A stretch of DNA of 64,000 nucleotides from DTPU01 sp963827855. Its GTDB lineage: Bacteria > Planctomycetota > Phycisphaerae > Sedimentisphaerales > Anaerobacaceae. Under the pieces are notes generated by a model, which was not told the origin of the DNA, did no database searches, and worked only from the letters and a program-made list of their open reading frames with translations. Every line of letters begins with the position of its first letter. Within the stretch, counting starts at the first letter, position 1. A program made the position numbers and the translations under genes. The stretch lies in assembly GCA_963827855.1 (NCBI GenBank), contig CAWHBY010000003.1, positions 124,001 to 188,000 of the forward strand, read 5' to 3'. Below are positions 53,372-62,690 of this stretch, piece by piece.

Positions 53372-54485
53372 TTACTGGGCAATCCTCTCGGACAGAATCG
53401 CTGCCAGGGCCTGGCACACGGTGTCCTGGTCTTTCTCCGTGAGGCCGGGATACATAGGCAGTGAGAAGATCGTCTTGGCTGCAGCCTCGGTCAGAGGGAA
53501 ATCGCCTTCCTTGTAGCCCAGAGAGCTGTACCCTCGCATGGTATGGATGGGCCAGGGATAGCTGACGTTGACGTGGATGTCTCTGGCCGCAAGCTCTTTC
53601 ATGATTCGCTCGCGCGGGATGGGCGACCACATAGGTGTAGTAGACATGCCGGTTGCCGGCTGCCTCTGCAGGGAGCTTAAGGGAGGTCGGCCCTAGGATC
53701 CGGTCGTAGCGACGGGCCAGATCACGGCGGCGGTCGTTGTTGGCGTCGAGCCTCTTGAGCTTCCGAAGCAAGACTTCTGCGTGGAGTTCATCGAGTCGCG
53801 AATTGTACCCGTGTTCCTCGGCATAGTAGGTGGACTCCATGCCGTAGAATCGCAGCCGACGCAGTCGTTCGGACAGCCGGGGATCGCTCGTGATGACCAT
53901 CCCTCCATCTCCGAATCCGCCCAGCGGCTTGGTGGGGTAGAATGAGAAGACGGCCAGATCGGACATGGAGCCGGCCTTTCGCCCTCTGTACTCGGCCCCA
54001 TGGCTTTGCGAACAGTCTTCCACGACCTTCAGGCCACGGGCCTTTGCCAGGGCGTTCAGCGGATCCATGTCGACGCACTGACCGAACAAGTGGACGGGCA
54101 TGAGGACCCGGGTCTTGGACGTGAGTGCGGCCGGTATCTTGCTCACGTCCATCAAGTAGGTATCAGGATCGATGTCGACAAAGACCGGGGTCGCGCCGGC
54201 TGAGACAATGGCGGAAACCGTGGGGACGGCAGTATTCGAGACCGTGATCGCCTCATCGCCAGCGCCTACACCCAGAGCCTTGAGCGACAGAAAGAGCCCG
54301 TTGGTGGCATTGTCCACTCCGACGCCATGTCCTGCCTGACAGTACTTCGAGAACTCGCCCTCGAACGCGCGTACGCTGTCACCTAGGATGAGCTTCCCGG
54401 AACGGAGCACCTTCTCGATGCCCGCGAAGATGTCGGCCTTCTCGGTTTCGAACTCCGCCAGGTAATCCCACACCTTGATCCCCAT
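53372..54485 (-). pseudogene. DegT/DnrJ/EryC1-family sugar aminotransferase, one frameshift
   Basis: PLP-dependent aminotransferase for nucleotide keto-sugars. The start at 54485 (MGIKVWDYLAEF) follows GGAAAGGAC. The cofactor Lys is in SFYPTKPLGGFGDGG, with VGVDNATNGL, FVDIDPDTYLMD and VEDCSQSHGAEYRG as family blocks. The frame shifts +1 near 53624 (TYVV/PIPRERIMKELAARDIHVN), after which the C-terminal domain continues intact to 53372. It is the last gene of the minus-strand locus and adjoins the ketoreductase-like gene. It probably adds the amino group to a deoxy-sugar made by the fused ketoisomerase/dehydratase upstream. Confidence 0.9.
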
Positions 54486-54486
54486 A

Positions 54487-55446
54487 TCAGTGTCCTTTCC
54501 CTGAGTTCCGGATGCGATCCAGGATCGATGCATCGAGAACCAACCTCTCCACGAAATGGTCGCACCGCCCTTGGTCTATGGAGGTCACGACGTCCCTGAG
54601 AAAGAGCCCGAAGGTGTTGGCCGCTGGGGTCGCGATGCGTGTGGCCTGTCCTGTCCTGCGAATCACGGCAGGCCCTTCATAGTCGACCGGCGGGGTGAAG
54701 ATGCGGTCGAAGTCCAGGCTGTAGGTTTCACTCATGACCGACAGCGTATTGCGGTAGTCCGCCTTGAGGCTGTAGAATCCGTCGAGGAAGCGACGCTCCG
54801 GGTACTGGAGGGTGATGCGGCAAGTGAGGTCGACCCCCGTCTGAGCATCCCGCTCCACCACGTCGCAGGCGACCGCCTCGGGTTCCTGATCGAACACGGC
54901 CCGGCCGCACGTGATGGCATAGGAGGCCCGGTCATAGATCACACCGCCTCCCATCGCGGCATTCAGCCGGAAATTGGCGGCGTCGAGGGCAGGGGAGGCA
55001 AAACAGGCGTGTGCTGCGAGGGGGGGGTGATGTTCGGCCTGCTTCAGCTCCCGCAGGAGGTCGAGCATCGGATGATACTGCCAGACGATCGCCTCTGCAC
55101 AACACAGGCCCTGCTGGCGGGCGAGAGCGGCCACCTCTGAAGCCTCACGGAGGTCGAGAAACGCAGGCTTGTCGACAATCACGTGGAAGCCGGCCGACAG
55201 GGCCTTCATGCACCACGGGTAGTGCAGGGCATTGGGCAGCGAGACGTAAACAAGTCCGGGACTCACCTCGGAGAGGGCCCTATCATATCCGACGATCCAG
55301 CGGCCTCGCTGAGGGCCGGTGACCGGATGGGACGCCAGGGTGCGGCGGGAGGCCACGTGAATCCGGTGGACCCCATCGAAACCCACCAGCGACGCAAGCA
55401 CCCGACGCTGGACCAAGGAAGAAAAACCGATGAGCAAGACGTCCAT
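54487..55446 (-). CDS. Gfo/Idh/MocA-family oxidoreductase, possible NDP-hexose 3-ketoreductase
   Basis: A 319-residue cytoplasmic oxidoreductase without an export signal, unlike the other family members here. The dinucleotide region MDVLLIGFSSLVQRRV lacks a perfect GxGxxG. The catalytic EKP-equivalent is IVDKPAFLD (Lys retained), followed by EAIVWQYHP and a C-terminal sheet domain. It lies directly between the 2,3-dehydratase fusion (8 bases) and a DegT aminotransferase (1 base). In deoxysugar pathways a Gfo/Idh/MocA-type 3-ketoreductase acts right after 2,3-dehydration, so that role is the best inference. The altered Rossmann loop leaves some doubt about activity. Confidence 0.78.
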   Translation of the reverse strand: MDVLLIGFSSLVQRRVLASLVGFDGVHRIHVASRRTLASHPVTGPQRGRWIVGYDRALSEVSPGLVYVSLPNALHYPWCMKALSAGFHVIVDKPAFLDLREASEVAALARQQGLCCAEAIVWQYHPMLDLLRELKQAEHHPPLAAHACFASPALDAANFRLNAAMGGGVIYDRASYAITCGRAVFDQEPEAVACDVVERDAQTGVDLTCRITLQYPERRFLDGFYSLKADYRNTLSVMSETYSLDFDRIFTPPVDYEGPAVIRRTGQATRIATPAANTFGLFLRDVVTSIDQGRCDHFVERLVLDASILDRIRNSGKGH

Positions 55447-55453
55447 CGTCCGT

Positions 55454-57355
55454 TCACCTACCGTGCAATCCGATACACGCAAGCAGGCTCCGGGCCTCGA
55501 TGTGGAGACAGTTGCTGTACCGCAGGAGTTGCTTGATCTGCCACAGGGTCATCCAGAAGTAGTTCTCGGGGATCTCCTGGATCTGACCCGGATCCGTCTC
55601 AGCCACGAGGTACCGGTTCTGATCCTGATAGAACCGGCCTCCTTCTTCGGACTGAAGGGAGTCGTACCGGATCTGGTCGGGCCGCAGGCTGCGGAACAGG
55701 TCCGTGAAGGGCGGCAAGACCCGAGTCAGGGGGGCCTCGTAGTTGATGGGTGTGAACTGCAGTGTCGGACCTACGTCCACACAGTCGAGACTGCCGGGTT
55801 CGACACGGGCCTGCACCAGGAAGTGAAGAACGCCGTTGATCTTCTGACAGAAAAAGCAGACGATGCCCCCCTTGGCCGACTGTATCAAAGGTTGGTCCCA
55901 GTCAACGACCTCACGGGTACTGGCCGACACCGTCACACCGATGACTGAGAAGAATCGGCCCGTGCAATGATGGATGGTGTCCCCGTCGTTGCCCCACTCC
56001 TGGACATCCTTCAGCGGGACCATGTGGACGTTCAGGTCATAGCGTGCCCTCATGGCAGTCAGCCAATATATGGCCTGGCTCCCACCCTGGGTGCTGCCGT
56101 CGTCGCTTGCAGATATGGATCGCAGCAGGTCTTCCTGGAAACGGGTCATGGGCTGCCCTGCCAATAGGCCGGACGACCCCTTCCAGGGAAGGGGATGACA
56201 GATTCCGGAGAGCACGGTCCTGGAGTCCATGTTGATGAGGTTCTGGGCGCTGAGCAGCTCATAGATCTGGGCCAAGGTCACCCATATGAAATCGTCGTAC
56301 ACGGGTACGTCAACGGGGTCCGGAACGGCCACGATCATGTTCCGATTGCGCTTGCACAGGAACCTGGAACCTTGTTCGGATTGGAGTCGGTCGTACACCA
56401 CGTTGTCCCTGTTGCAGTTCAGGAAGAAATCGATGTACGGCGGCCTCTTTCCTCCGTGAACCTGCGTGAGGTTGCTCCGGGTCGCCTGCACGGTGGGTGA
56501 GATCTGGAGCAGGTTGATGTTGCCGGGCTCCATCTTTGCCTGAAGCAGGAAGTGAAGAACGCCGTTCTTCTTCTGCGCCAGGAATCCAAGGATGCCGATC
56601 TCGTCCTGGTGGATGATGGGCTGAGTCCATCGCGGGGTGGGGCCGAAGTTGGTCTGGACGTCCACGCCGATGACCCGGAAGAACCTTCCGCTCTGATGGC
56701 CCACGTTGCCGGTGCCGGGATCGATCGTCCAACCTCGCAGTTGCGCAAGCGGCCTTCGTTCAACCTTGAAGTGGGCGGCAGCCCGTCGACTCTCAAACCA
56801 GTCGTGGAACTCCTCAAGGGTGTGGAGGCTCCGGTCGGTGAGTGCGGACACCAGAAGGGCACTGTCGCCGGAACGAACTTCCTGCCAAGTCCTTCCGTCC
56901 CTGGACCGTAGCGATCCCTTCCCATCCAGGAAGCCCGGACGCGGCTGGCCTGTCGCGCCCACAGCCGCTAGATACTCATCCCAAGTCCTGATCGACTGGG
57001 AGCGATCGTAGTGGGTGTTGGCGTAGACGAGAAGGACGGCCTCCTGCTCGAAGTCATAGAGCCGGATCCACAGCATCCGGGGGACGAAGAGGCCCCTCGC
57101 CGGGTCGTCAAGCACGAAGGTGAGTGTTCCTCGCCCATCCGACACGTCGACCTTCAGCCGGCCGTGCGTACACGCCAACACCTGGTCCGTGTCCCGATGC
57201 GCATGCCCGCCGCGATCCGTGCCCGGGGCCACTTGGTGCACGAGAAACACGCGGGCGATCGGGAAGGGGACGTGCCGGTCCGCCTCGACCGCCGTCAGTC
57301 GGCCTCGTTCGTCCGGGTTGTCCTGGAATTCGATCCAGCGTACCGTGTCCATCAT
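55454..57355 (-). CDS. fusion of QdtA/FdtA-like sugar ketoisomerase (cupin) and NDP-hexose 2,3-dehydratase
   Basis: A 633-residue two-part enzyme. Residues about 1-135 form a WxcM/FdtA-type cupin: DERGRLTAVEADRHVPFPIARVF cut by blades, GGHAHRDTDQVLAC, and VPRMLWIRLYDFEQEAVLLVYANTHYD, as in dTDP-4-keto-6-deoxyhexose 3,4-ketoisomerases. Residues about 180-633 match NDP-hexose 2,3-dehydratases (EvaA/TylX3 type), with their tandem halves each carrying a G(R/K)FF(R/S)VIGV and NGVLHFL(L/V)QA(K/R)(M/V)EPG block. A linker of about 45 residues joins them. The 2,3-dehydratase removes water to make 2-deoxy-3-keto sugars. Having both activities in one chain suggests channelling or a branch point. It sits between a GT2 gene and the ketoreductase-like gene. 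Confidence 0.85.
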   Translation of the reverse strand: MMDTVRWIEFQDNPDERGRLTAVEADRHVPFPIARVFLVHQVAPGTDRGGHAHRDTDQVLACTHGRLKVDVSDGRGTLTFVLDDPARGLFVPRMLWIRLYDFEQEAVLLVYANTHYDRSQSIRTWDEYLAAVGATGQPRPGFLDGKGSLRSRDGRTWQEVRSGDSALLVSALTDRSLHTLEEFHDWFESRRAAAHFKVERRPLAQLRGWTIDPGTGNVGHQSGRFFRVIGVDVQTNFGPTPRWTQPIIHQDEIGILGFLAQKKNGVLHFLLQAKMEPGNINLLQISPTVQATRSNLTQVHGGKRPPYIDFFLNCNRDNVVYDRLQSEQGSRFLCKRNRNMIVAVPDPVDVPVYDDFIWVTLAQIYELLSAQNLINMDSRTVLSGICHPLPWKGSSGLLAGQPMTRFQEDLLRSISASDDGSTQGGSQAIYWLTAMRARYDLNVHMVPLKDVQEWGNDGDTIHHCTGRFFSVIGVTVSASTREVVDWDQPLIQSAKGGIVCFFCQKINGVLHFLVQARVEPGSLDCVDVGPTLQFTPINYEAPLTRVLPPFTDLFRSLRPDQIRYDSLQSEEGGRFYQDQNRYLVAETDPGQIQEIPENYFWMTLWQIKQLLRYSNCLHIEARSLLACIGLHGR

Positions 57356-57473
57356 GGGAGGGTGTGGCCTTAAAGGGTCCGAGATCGCTAGAGCATGAAA
57401 CGGGTGAGCGGGGTGACGCCGAGGGCCACCCCTTGTCCGAAGACGGGACCCAACAACCCCGTCCTTTCGCTTC

Positions 57474-58478
57474 CTATCTCGCCGTGCCCCGGGGCGTGCA
57501 ATTGATGGTCGTGCGCACGGTGAACTGGGGGTTTCCGTTGTCCTTCAGGAACAGACGCCCCAGGTATTCGCCGACCATGCCGATGGCCACGAGCTGGACG
57601 GCGCTGATGATCAGCAGGGTCACGATGATGCTGGCATATCCCGGAGGCAGATCGGGGTGCTGCAGCTTCTCAATGATCACGAAGACGGCGCCAGTGAGTC
57701 CGGCCACGGCGAATGCGAACCCCAGGACCATGGCCGCCCGCAAAGGAAGAATCGAGAAGTTGGTGAACATGTTCATCCACAGAGAGATCAGTTTGCGGAG
57801 GGTGTAACCCGACCGTCCCTCTCTGCGGGGGCAGTGTCTCACCAGGACGCTGTGGTAGTTCCGAGTGGTTCGCAGAATGAGCCCATCGAGGTAGGGATAG
57901 GGCCCCGTGTACTTGATCAGTTCGTCGACCAGGAAGCGGTTCATGGCCTTGAAGGAGGACAGGTAAAGATCCAGGGGCTTGTGCATCAGGATGCGCGCTA
58001 CCCCATTATTGAAACGGCTGCCCAAGTTCCGGACAAAGCCATCCTCTTTCTTGGCGTAGCTGGAATACACGACGTCGTATCCCCGATTCAGGGCATCCAC
58101 GAGCCTGACGACCTCGGAGGGCGGGTTCTGGCAGTCGTCATCCATAACGACCACGGCCTCCCCCGCACAGTAGTTGAGTCCAGCCATGACGGCGTTGTGT
58201 TCACCGAAGTTGCGGGCGAGGTTGACGAACTTCACCCGGGGATCGTGTGCGGCCATGTCCGCGCAGATTTCGGCCGAGTTGTCATCGGGGCTGCCGTCGT
58301 TCACGAGCACGATCTCGAGATCGAACTTCGGGTCCAGTTCCGTCTTTAGGGCCTGGACCAGAGGTCCAATGGTCTGGGCCCCGTTGTAGACGGGGATGAC
58401 GATCGAGAGCCTCAGGTCACGACGTGGGGGCGTTCCCTCTGCCCCGACTCCGGTGCGGGTCTTGTCAGAATCGCTCAT
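57474..58478 (-). CDS. membrane GT2 glycosyltransferase (polyprenyl-phosphate sugar transferase type)
   Basis: A 334-residue protein: a GT-A domain (about 22-240) with SIVIPVYNG, LVNDGSPDDN and VVMDDDCQNPP, then two C-terminal membrane helices (about 260-282 and 295-318). This GtrB/ArnC-like layout transfers a nucleotide sugar onto undecaprenyl phosphate on the cytoplasmic face. It fits the locus as the enzyme that loads a sugar on the lipid carrier. Spacing to the neighbours is about 85-120 bases on each side, all on the same strand. Sugar specificity is unknown. Confidence 0.9.
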   Translation of the reverse strand: MSDSDKTRTGVGAEGTPPRRDLRLSIVIPVYNGAQTIGPLVQALKTELDPKFDLEIVLVNDGSPDDNSAEICADMAAHDPRVKFVNLARNFGEHNAVMAGLNYCAGEAVVVMDDDCQNPPSEVVRLVDALNRGYDVVYSSYAKKEDGFVRNLGSRFNNGVARILMHKPLDLYLSSFKAMNRFLVDELIKYTGPYPYLDGLILRTTRNYHSVLVRHCPRREGRSGYTLRKLISLWMNMFTNFSILPLRAAMVLGFAFAVAGLTGAVFVIIEKLQHPDLPPGYASIIVTLLIISAVQLVAIGMVGEYLGRLFLKDNGNPQFTVRTTINCTPRGTAR

Positions 58479-58564
58479 CAGAGGACCTTACGGGCATGCC
58501 CAGGTGCGTCTCCTGCTCGCGAGAGGCTGCGACTTCCAGGGGCAATGCGGATCACGGCCGGCGC

Positions 58565-59674
58565 TCAGGACGACTGGATCACCTGCGCCAACTCCGCCGC
58601 CACCCTCCGGATCTGCTCAGGGGTGAGCTCCGCGAACATGGGCAGCGAGAGCTCCCGCGAGGCGCTGGCCTCGGCCACGGGGAAGGACCCCGGCCCAAGA
58701 GCCATCGAGGCGTAGGCCTCTTGCAGGTGCAGGGGCACGGGATAGTGGATCCCGCAATGAACGTCCCTGGCGGCGAGCCTCTGGATCAGGGCGTCGCGGT
58801 CCTGGACGCACGCGGCATAGATGTGATAGACGTGCTTCACGTCCGGCGACTCGACGGGCGCCACCACGCCTTGGAGACCGGCCAAGAGCTCCGTGTAGAG
58901 CGTGGCGTGGCCTCGCCGGGCCTCGTTCCATTGGGGCAGGTGCCTGAGCTTGACGCTCAAGACAGCGCCCTGGATGCCATCCATGCGGGCGTTCCATCCC
59001 ACGACAGAGTGGGTGTACTTCTTCTGCTGGCCGTGATCTCTGAACATCCGCATCCAGGCAGCCAACTGGGGGTTGTTGGTGACAACGGCTCCCGCCTCGC
59101 CATAGGCGCCCAAGTTCTTTCCCGGGTAGAAGCTAAAGCACCCAGCGTCGCCCATGGAGCCTGCTTTCCTGCCCTTGTACTCCGCCCCGTGGGCCTGGCA
59201 GGCGTCTTCGACGACGAATAGGCCGTGCCTGCGGGCCACAGCAAGGATCGGGTCCATATCGGCGCACTGGCCGTACAGGTGTACCGGAACAAGGGCCTTG
59301 GTCCGGGAGGTGATTGCGGCCTCCACCAGGTCCGGGTTCAGGGTGTAGGTCTTCTCATCGACGTCCACGAAGACCGGCTTGGCCCCACAGATGGAAATCG
59401 CTTCTGCCGTAGCGATGAAGGTATTGGGCACCGTGATGACTTCATCGCCGGGTCCGACGCCCAGACCCCCCAGGGCGAGCCACAGCGCATCGGTGCCGCT
59501 GCCCACGCCCACGGCCTGCTGACACTGGCAGAAGGCGGCGAACTCCTTCTCGAATGTCTCGACAAAGGGTCCACCGGCGAAGGCCGTCTTCTCGACAACC
59601 TGCCGGATGGCTGCGTTCACCTCGTCCTGGATCGATAGGTACTGAGCCTTCAGATCGAGAAATGGCACTTTCAT
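58565..59674 (-). CDS. DegT/DnrJ/EryC1-family nucleotide-sugar aminotransferase (FdtB/QdtB-like)
   Basis: A 369-residue PLP enzyme, complete and in frame. It starts MKVPFLDLKAQY. The cofactor Lys is in SFYPGKNLGAYGEAG, with VGVGSGTDAL and VEDACQAHGAEYKG. Sequence style matches dTDP-3-amino-3,6-dideoxyhexose transaminases (FdtB/QdtB), which act on the product of a QdtA/FdtA ketoisomerase like the cupin half of the fusion nearby. It is followed upstream by a sugar N-formyltransferase gene 23 bases away, so the amino group is likely formylated next. The exact stereochemistry of the sugar is unknown. Confidence 0.92.
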   Translation of the reverse strand: MKVPFLDLKAQYLSIQDEVNAAIRQVVEKTAFAGGPFVETFEKEFAAFCQCQQAVGVGSGTDALWLALGGLGVGPGDEVITVPNTFIATAEAISICGAKPVFVDVDEKTYTLNPDLVEAAITSRTKALVPVHLYGQCADMDPILAVARRHGLFVVEDACQAHGAEYKGRKAGSMGDAGCFSFYPGKNLGAYGEAGAVVTNNPQLAAWMRMFRDHGQQKKYTHSVVGWNARMDGIQGAVLSVKLRHLPQWNEARRGHATLYTELLAGLQGVVAPVESPDVKHVYHIYAACVQDRDALIQRLAARDVHCGIHYPVPLHLQEAYASMALGPGSFPVAEASASRELSLPMFAELTPEQIRRVAAELAQVIQSS

Positions 59675-59697
59675 GATGCTGTCTCTCCTAAGGGGGC

Positions 59698-60375
59698 TTA
59701 CTTGGGACCGGACCCGGATGCCGCTTGCTTCAGCGAGACCTCTCGCGTGAAGTAACGCCGCTCCTGGAGTCGATCGTTTTCCTTCTGGGAGTAGTACGTG
59801 GCTTGGTCATGGGCCTGGGGCCTGGCGGGGATCCTGTCCAGCAAGGGCATCGTCTGCTGGAACAGCAGCCAGCCAAACTCCTGGGCACGTCGATAGACCT
59901 CAATCACTTCATCGAAATCTGGATAGATCGAGTACTTGACCTGCGATACGATGGGGCCGTCATCAATGCCCGGCGTGATTTCGTGAATCGTCACACCGTG
60001 TTCGACCTCCCGGTTCTTCAAGGCCCAATTGATGGGTGAGACGCCACGGTACTTCGGCAGGGGACCATTGTGGAGGTTCAGAATGCGTCCGCACTTGCGG
60101 ATGAACCACTCCCGGACGATCTTGTCATAGAAGACCGAGAAGGCCAGATCCACGCGCCAGTCCTCGGCCTGAACACCGGCCAGATCTCGGAAGTGGCCGG
60201 ACTCCACGACCTGCACGCCGTGCGCCCTCGCCCAGGAGCCCAGCGATCCGGTCCAGGTGGGTTCCGGGACGACAGGCACGACGGCCTGCAATTGGTAGTC
60301 CGGAGACTGCATGAACCACTCACCAATCCGGATCGACAGGTCTCCCTTGCCCAGCAGAATCACTTGTCTTTTCAT
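59698..60375 (-). CDS. nucleotide-sugar N-formyltransferase
   Basis: A 225-residue formyltransferase. The start at 60375 follows AAGGAG; the longer frame is rejected. The catalytic Asn-His-Asp triad is in ILNLHNGPLPKYRGVSPINWAL and GVTIHEITPGIDDGPI. It lacks the tRNA-binding domain of methionyl-tRNA formyltransferase and is short, as expected for dTDP-amino-sugar enzymes using N10-formyl-THF. Immediately next to the FdtB-like aminotransferase, it predicts an N-formylated deoxy-amino sugar on the surface glycan. Confidence 0.9.
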   Translation of the reverse strand: MKRQVILLGKGDLSIRIGEWFMQSPDYQLQAVVPVVPEPTWTGSLGSWARAHGVQVVESGHFRDLAGVQAEDWRVDLAFSVFYDKIVREWFIRKCGRILNLHNGPLPKYRGVSPINWALKNREVEHGVTIHEITPGIDDGPIVSQVKYSIYPDFDEVIEVYRRAQEFGWLLFQQTMPLLDRIPARPQAHDQATYYSQKENDRLQERRYFTREVSLKQAASGSGPK

Positions 60376-60442
60376 GGATACTCCTTGTGTGGTCTCCAGT
60401 CTCATCTCCTGCGCACGGGTCGGCACTGCTATCCACGTTCAG

Positions 60443-61546
60443 TCATGGGTGTTGGACCCCACCAAGCCCCATGTAGACGGCGTGATACTCTCGTGCAATG
60501 GCCGCCCAATCGTGGTGCTCCCGCACGTACCGCCGGGCTTTTTCTCCCATCGCGATGGCCTCCTGCGGGTGATCCAAGACGGATTCCAGGGTCTGAACGA
60601 GCGAGTCGGCATCCGACACCCTGAAGGAGTATCCAAGGCCCTCGGCGATGGCTCTGTTCTCGGGTATATCACTGTAGACCGTCGGCGCCCCGAACGACAG
60701 CCCTTCCAGGAGCGCCATGGACATGGCTTCGTACTCCGAGGGGAACACGAACACGCGGGCGTGGGCATACAAGGCGTGGAATTCCTCCCCGGTGAGAAAT
60801 CCCACGAACCGAACCCCCTCTGCCTTGTCCCGGTTGAGCTCCTGCTGGTACGCCGGGTCGCTTCCGCTGCCACCCCCCGCAATGATCAAGGGGTGACCCG
60901 GCTTGAGCCGAGCGTAGGCCGCAAGCAGCGTGTGGAGCCCTTTGGTCCGCTCCACTCGCCCGGCAGAGCAGAACAGGAAACCGCGACTCTTCAGGCCCCA
61001 CTTGTCCAGCCACCGCTCTTCGGGGATGGGCCTGGACTGGACCCCATTGGGTATGTAGAGGACCTCTCTGCCGTATCGAGCCTTGTAGTAGTCCGCCAAC
61101 GGCTTGGACACGGAGGTGATGGCCTTTGGCAGGCGCATGAAGCATCGCTCAGCCAGCTTCGAGCCGATCTTCGCAGGCATACTCCATTTCTTCCTCAGGT
61201 ACGCCTGGCCGTGAGAGGTGGCGACCACGCCCAGCCGGGAGCGCGGCAGCCACGCAATCAAACAGGGATCCACGCTGTGGACATGCACGATGTCGTAGGC
61301 CTCTCGCCGCGTGGCGAGGCTCGCGCTCCACATGTGACTGATCATCTCCAGGTTCTTGTTGCTGCTGCCGGGCACGGTAACGATCCGTGCCCCGTGGTAG
61401 TCGTCCGTGTCCTGCGCATAGCCCTGGTAGCCGTACACGGTGACCTCGTGCCCGAGCTGGGCCAAGTGCGGAATCAGCGAATCCACGACGACCTCGACGC
61501 CGTGTCGGCCTGGTACACCCTTGGTCCCGAGAATGGCAATTCGCAT
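60443..61546 (-). CDS. GT4-family glycosyltransferase
   Basis: A 367-residue retaining glycosyltransferase with GT-B fold. The N-terminal MRIAILGTKGVPGRHGVEVVV and the C-terminal donor-site segment VFVFPSEYEAMSMALLEGLSFG (with EAMSMALLE matching the family E-x7-E region) are clear, as is RVERTKGLHTLLAAYARL. It is cytoplasmic or membrane-peripheral and adds a sugar to a growing glycan. It lies 68 bases from the formyltransferase gene on the same strand. Confidence 0.92.
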   Translation of the reverse strand: MRIAILGTKGVPGRHGVEVVVDSLIPHLAQLGHEVTVYGYQGYAQDTDDYHGARIVTVPGSSNKNLEMISHMWSASLATRREAYDIVHVHSVDPCLIAWLPRSRLGVVATSHGQAYLRKKWSMPAKIGSKLAERCFMRLPKAITSVSKPLADYYKARYGREVLYIPNGVQSRPIPEERWLDKWGLKSRGFLFCSAGRVERTKGLHTLLAAYARLKPGHPLIIAGGGSGSDPAYQQELNRDKAEGVRFVGFLTGEEFHALYAHARVFVFPSEYEAMSMALLEGLSFGAPTVYSDIPENRAIAEGLGYSFRVSDADSLVQTLESVLDHPQEAIAMGEKARRYVREHHDWAAIAREYHAVYMGLGGVQHP

Positions 61547-61582
61547 CAGACGTTTCCTGAAGATCGCCGGATCACACCGACC

Positions 61583-62575
61583 CTAAATGGACAGTGGCCG
61601 GTGGGTCGACAGCCGCCACTTGTTCCTTGCCACCCAAAGGGCAGGCTTCCAGGGCTCTCGGCGCATGGCAGGCACCGCGGTCCCGGTCATCCAGCAATTT
61701 CGATCGCACGTTCTGACCCGGTCTCTCACCTCGGCTGCCTGCGGGCTGTTCCAGATCTCGTCGAAGGACTGTGTGTTCAGATCTCCCATGACCCAGGGAG
61801 ACTCCGAACCATTGCAGGCCAGCACTGCCCCCCAGGGATCCACAAAGAAGGTGTCGGTGCCTGCACCGCAGGAGAGGGGCCGCTCCCTGCCTTGCACGTG
61901 GTGCAGCAGGCCTGCATTCAGGTAGGCCCTGAACCAGTCCTTGACCTTCCGCCTCAGCTTCTTGCGGGGGGAAGAAAGAAGAGCGGTCATGAACTGGGCC
62001 ATAACCGCTTCATATTGAGTCTTGTCGGCGATCTCGTTGTCCATCTTGTGGAAGTAGAACGAGTTATGCACAACAGCATTGGCGAATTCCACGTCCAGGG
62101 AGGCGGCCAGCATATAGAGATCCAGCAGATCCCGGCAGTTCTCTCCCGAGACGGTCATCGCAAAGCCGATGTCCTGAAGGCCGAGGCTCTTGAGTCGCAG
62201 GAGGGTCCGCAGGGCGTGGTCGAAACCGTTCTTGAGACCCCGAAGCCGGTCATTGGCCTCAGGCAATCCCTCGACGCTGACGCGAACCGTGATCCGCGGG
62301 AACTCTCGCGCGATCTCAACCAGTCTGTCCGTGAAGTATCCGTTTGTGCTGATCTCCAGACGCGTGGTCCTGGAATCCAGGATGCGGACAATGTCCCGGA
62401 TGTCGGCGCGGAGCATGGGCTCGCCCCCGGTGATGTTGAGGCGGTGCATCCCGCCCGGGATCTTCTCCAGGATCTTCGGGTCGAACTCCTCCGACGTGCG
62501 GGTCGGGTGCTTCCAGACGTGGCACATGCCGCATCGGGCGTTACATCGGTACGTTGTGATGATCGCGCATTCCAT
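61583..62575 (-). CDS. radical SAM protein with SPASM-like C-terminus
   Basis: A 330-residue radical SAM enzyme. The start at 62575 (MECAIITTYRCNARCGMCHVW) is chosen because the family core begins here; the upstream open frame has no similarity. The CxxxCxxC cluster site is at RCNARCGMC, with LNITGGEPML and EISTNGYF for SAM binding. A C-terminal Cys-bearing segment (CGAGTDTFFVDPWGAVLACNG ... CDRNCW, in parts) resembles a SPASM auxiliary-cluster domain. In a sugar locus such an enzyme may modify a sugar, lipid carrier or peptide; nothing in the sequence settles which. It lies between rmlC and the GT4 gene. Confidence 0.9.
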   Translation of the reverse strand: MECAIITTYRCNARCGMCHVWKHPTRTSEEFDPKILEKIPGGMHRLNITGGEPMLRADIRDIVRILDSRTTRLEISTNGYFTDRLVEIAREFPRITVRVSVEGLPEANDRLRGLKNGFDHALRTLLRLKSLGLQDIGFAMTVSGENCRDLLDLYMLAASLDVEFANAVVHNSFYFHKMDNEIADKTQYEAVMAQFMTALLSSPRKKLRRKVKDWFRAYLNAGLLHHVQGRERPLSCGAGTDTFFVDPWGAVLACNGSESPWVMGDLNTQSFDEIWNSPQAAEVRDRVRTCDRNCWMTGTAVPAMRREPWKPALWVARNKWRLSTHRPLSI

Positions 62576-62690
62576 GGTCAGCGTGAGGACTGCAGCCCCC
62601 ACCAGGACCTCTTGCACAACAGCAGGACTTGTGCAGGAAACCCGGGCAACATCAGAGAGATCGCCCCCGTTGCTCCTGCATTCAGGGCTC

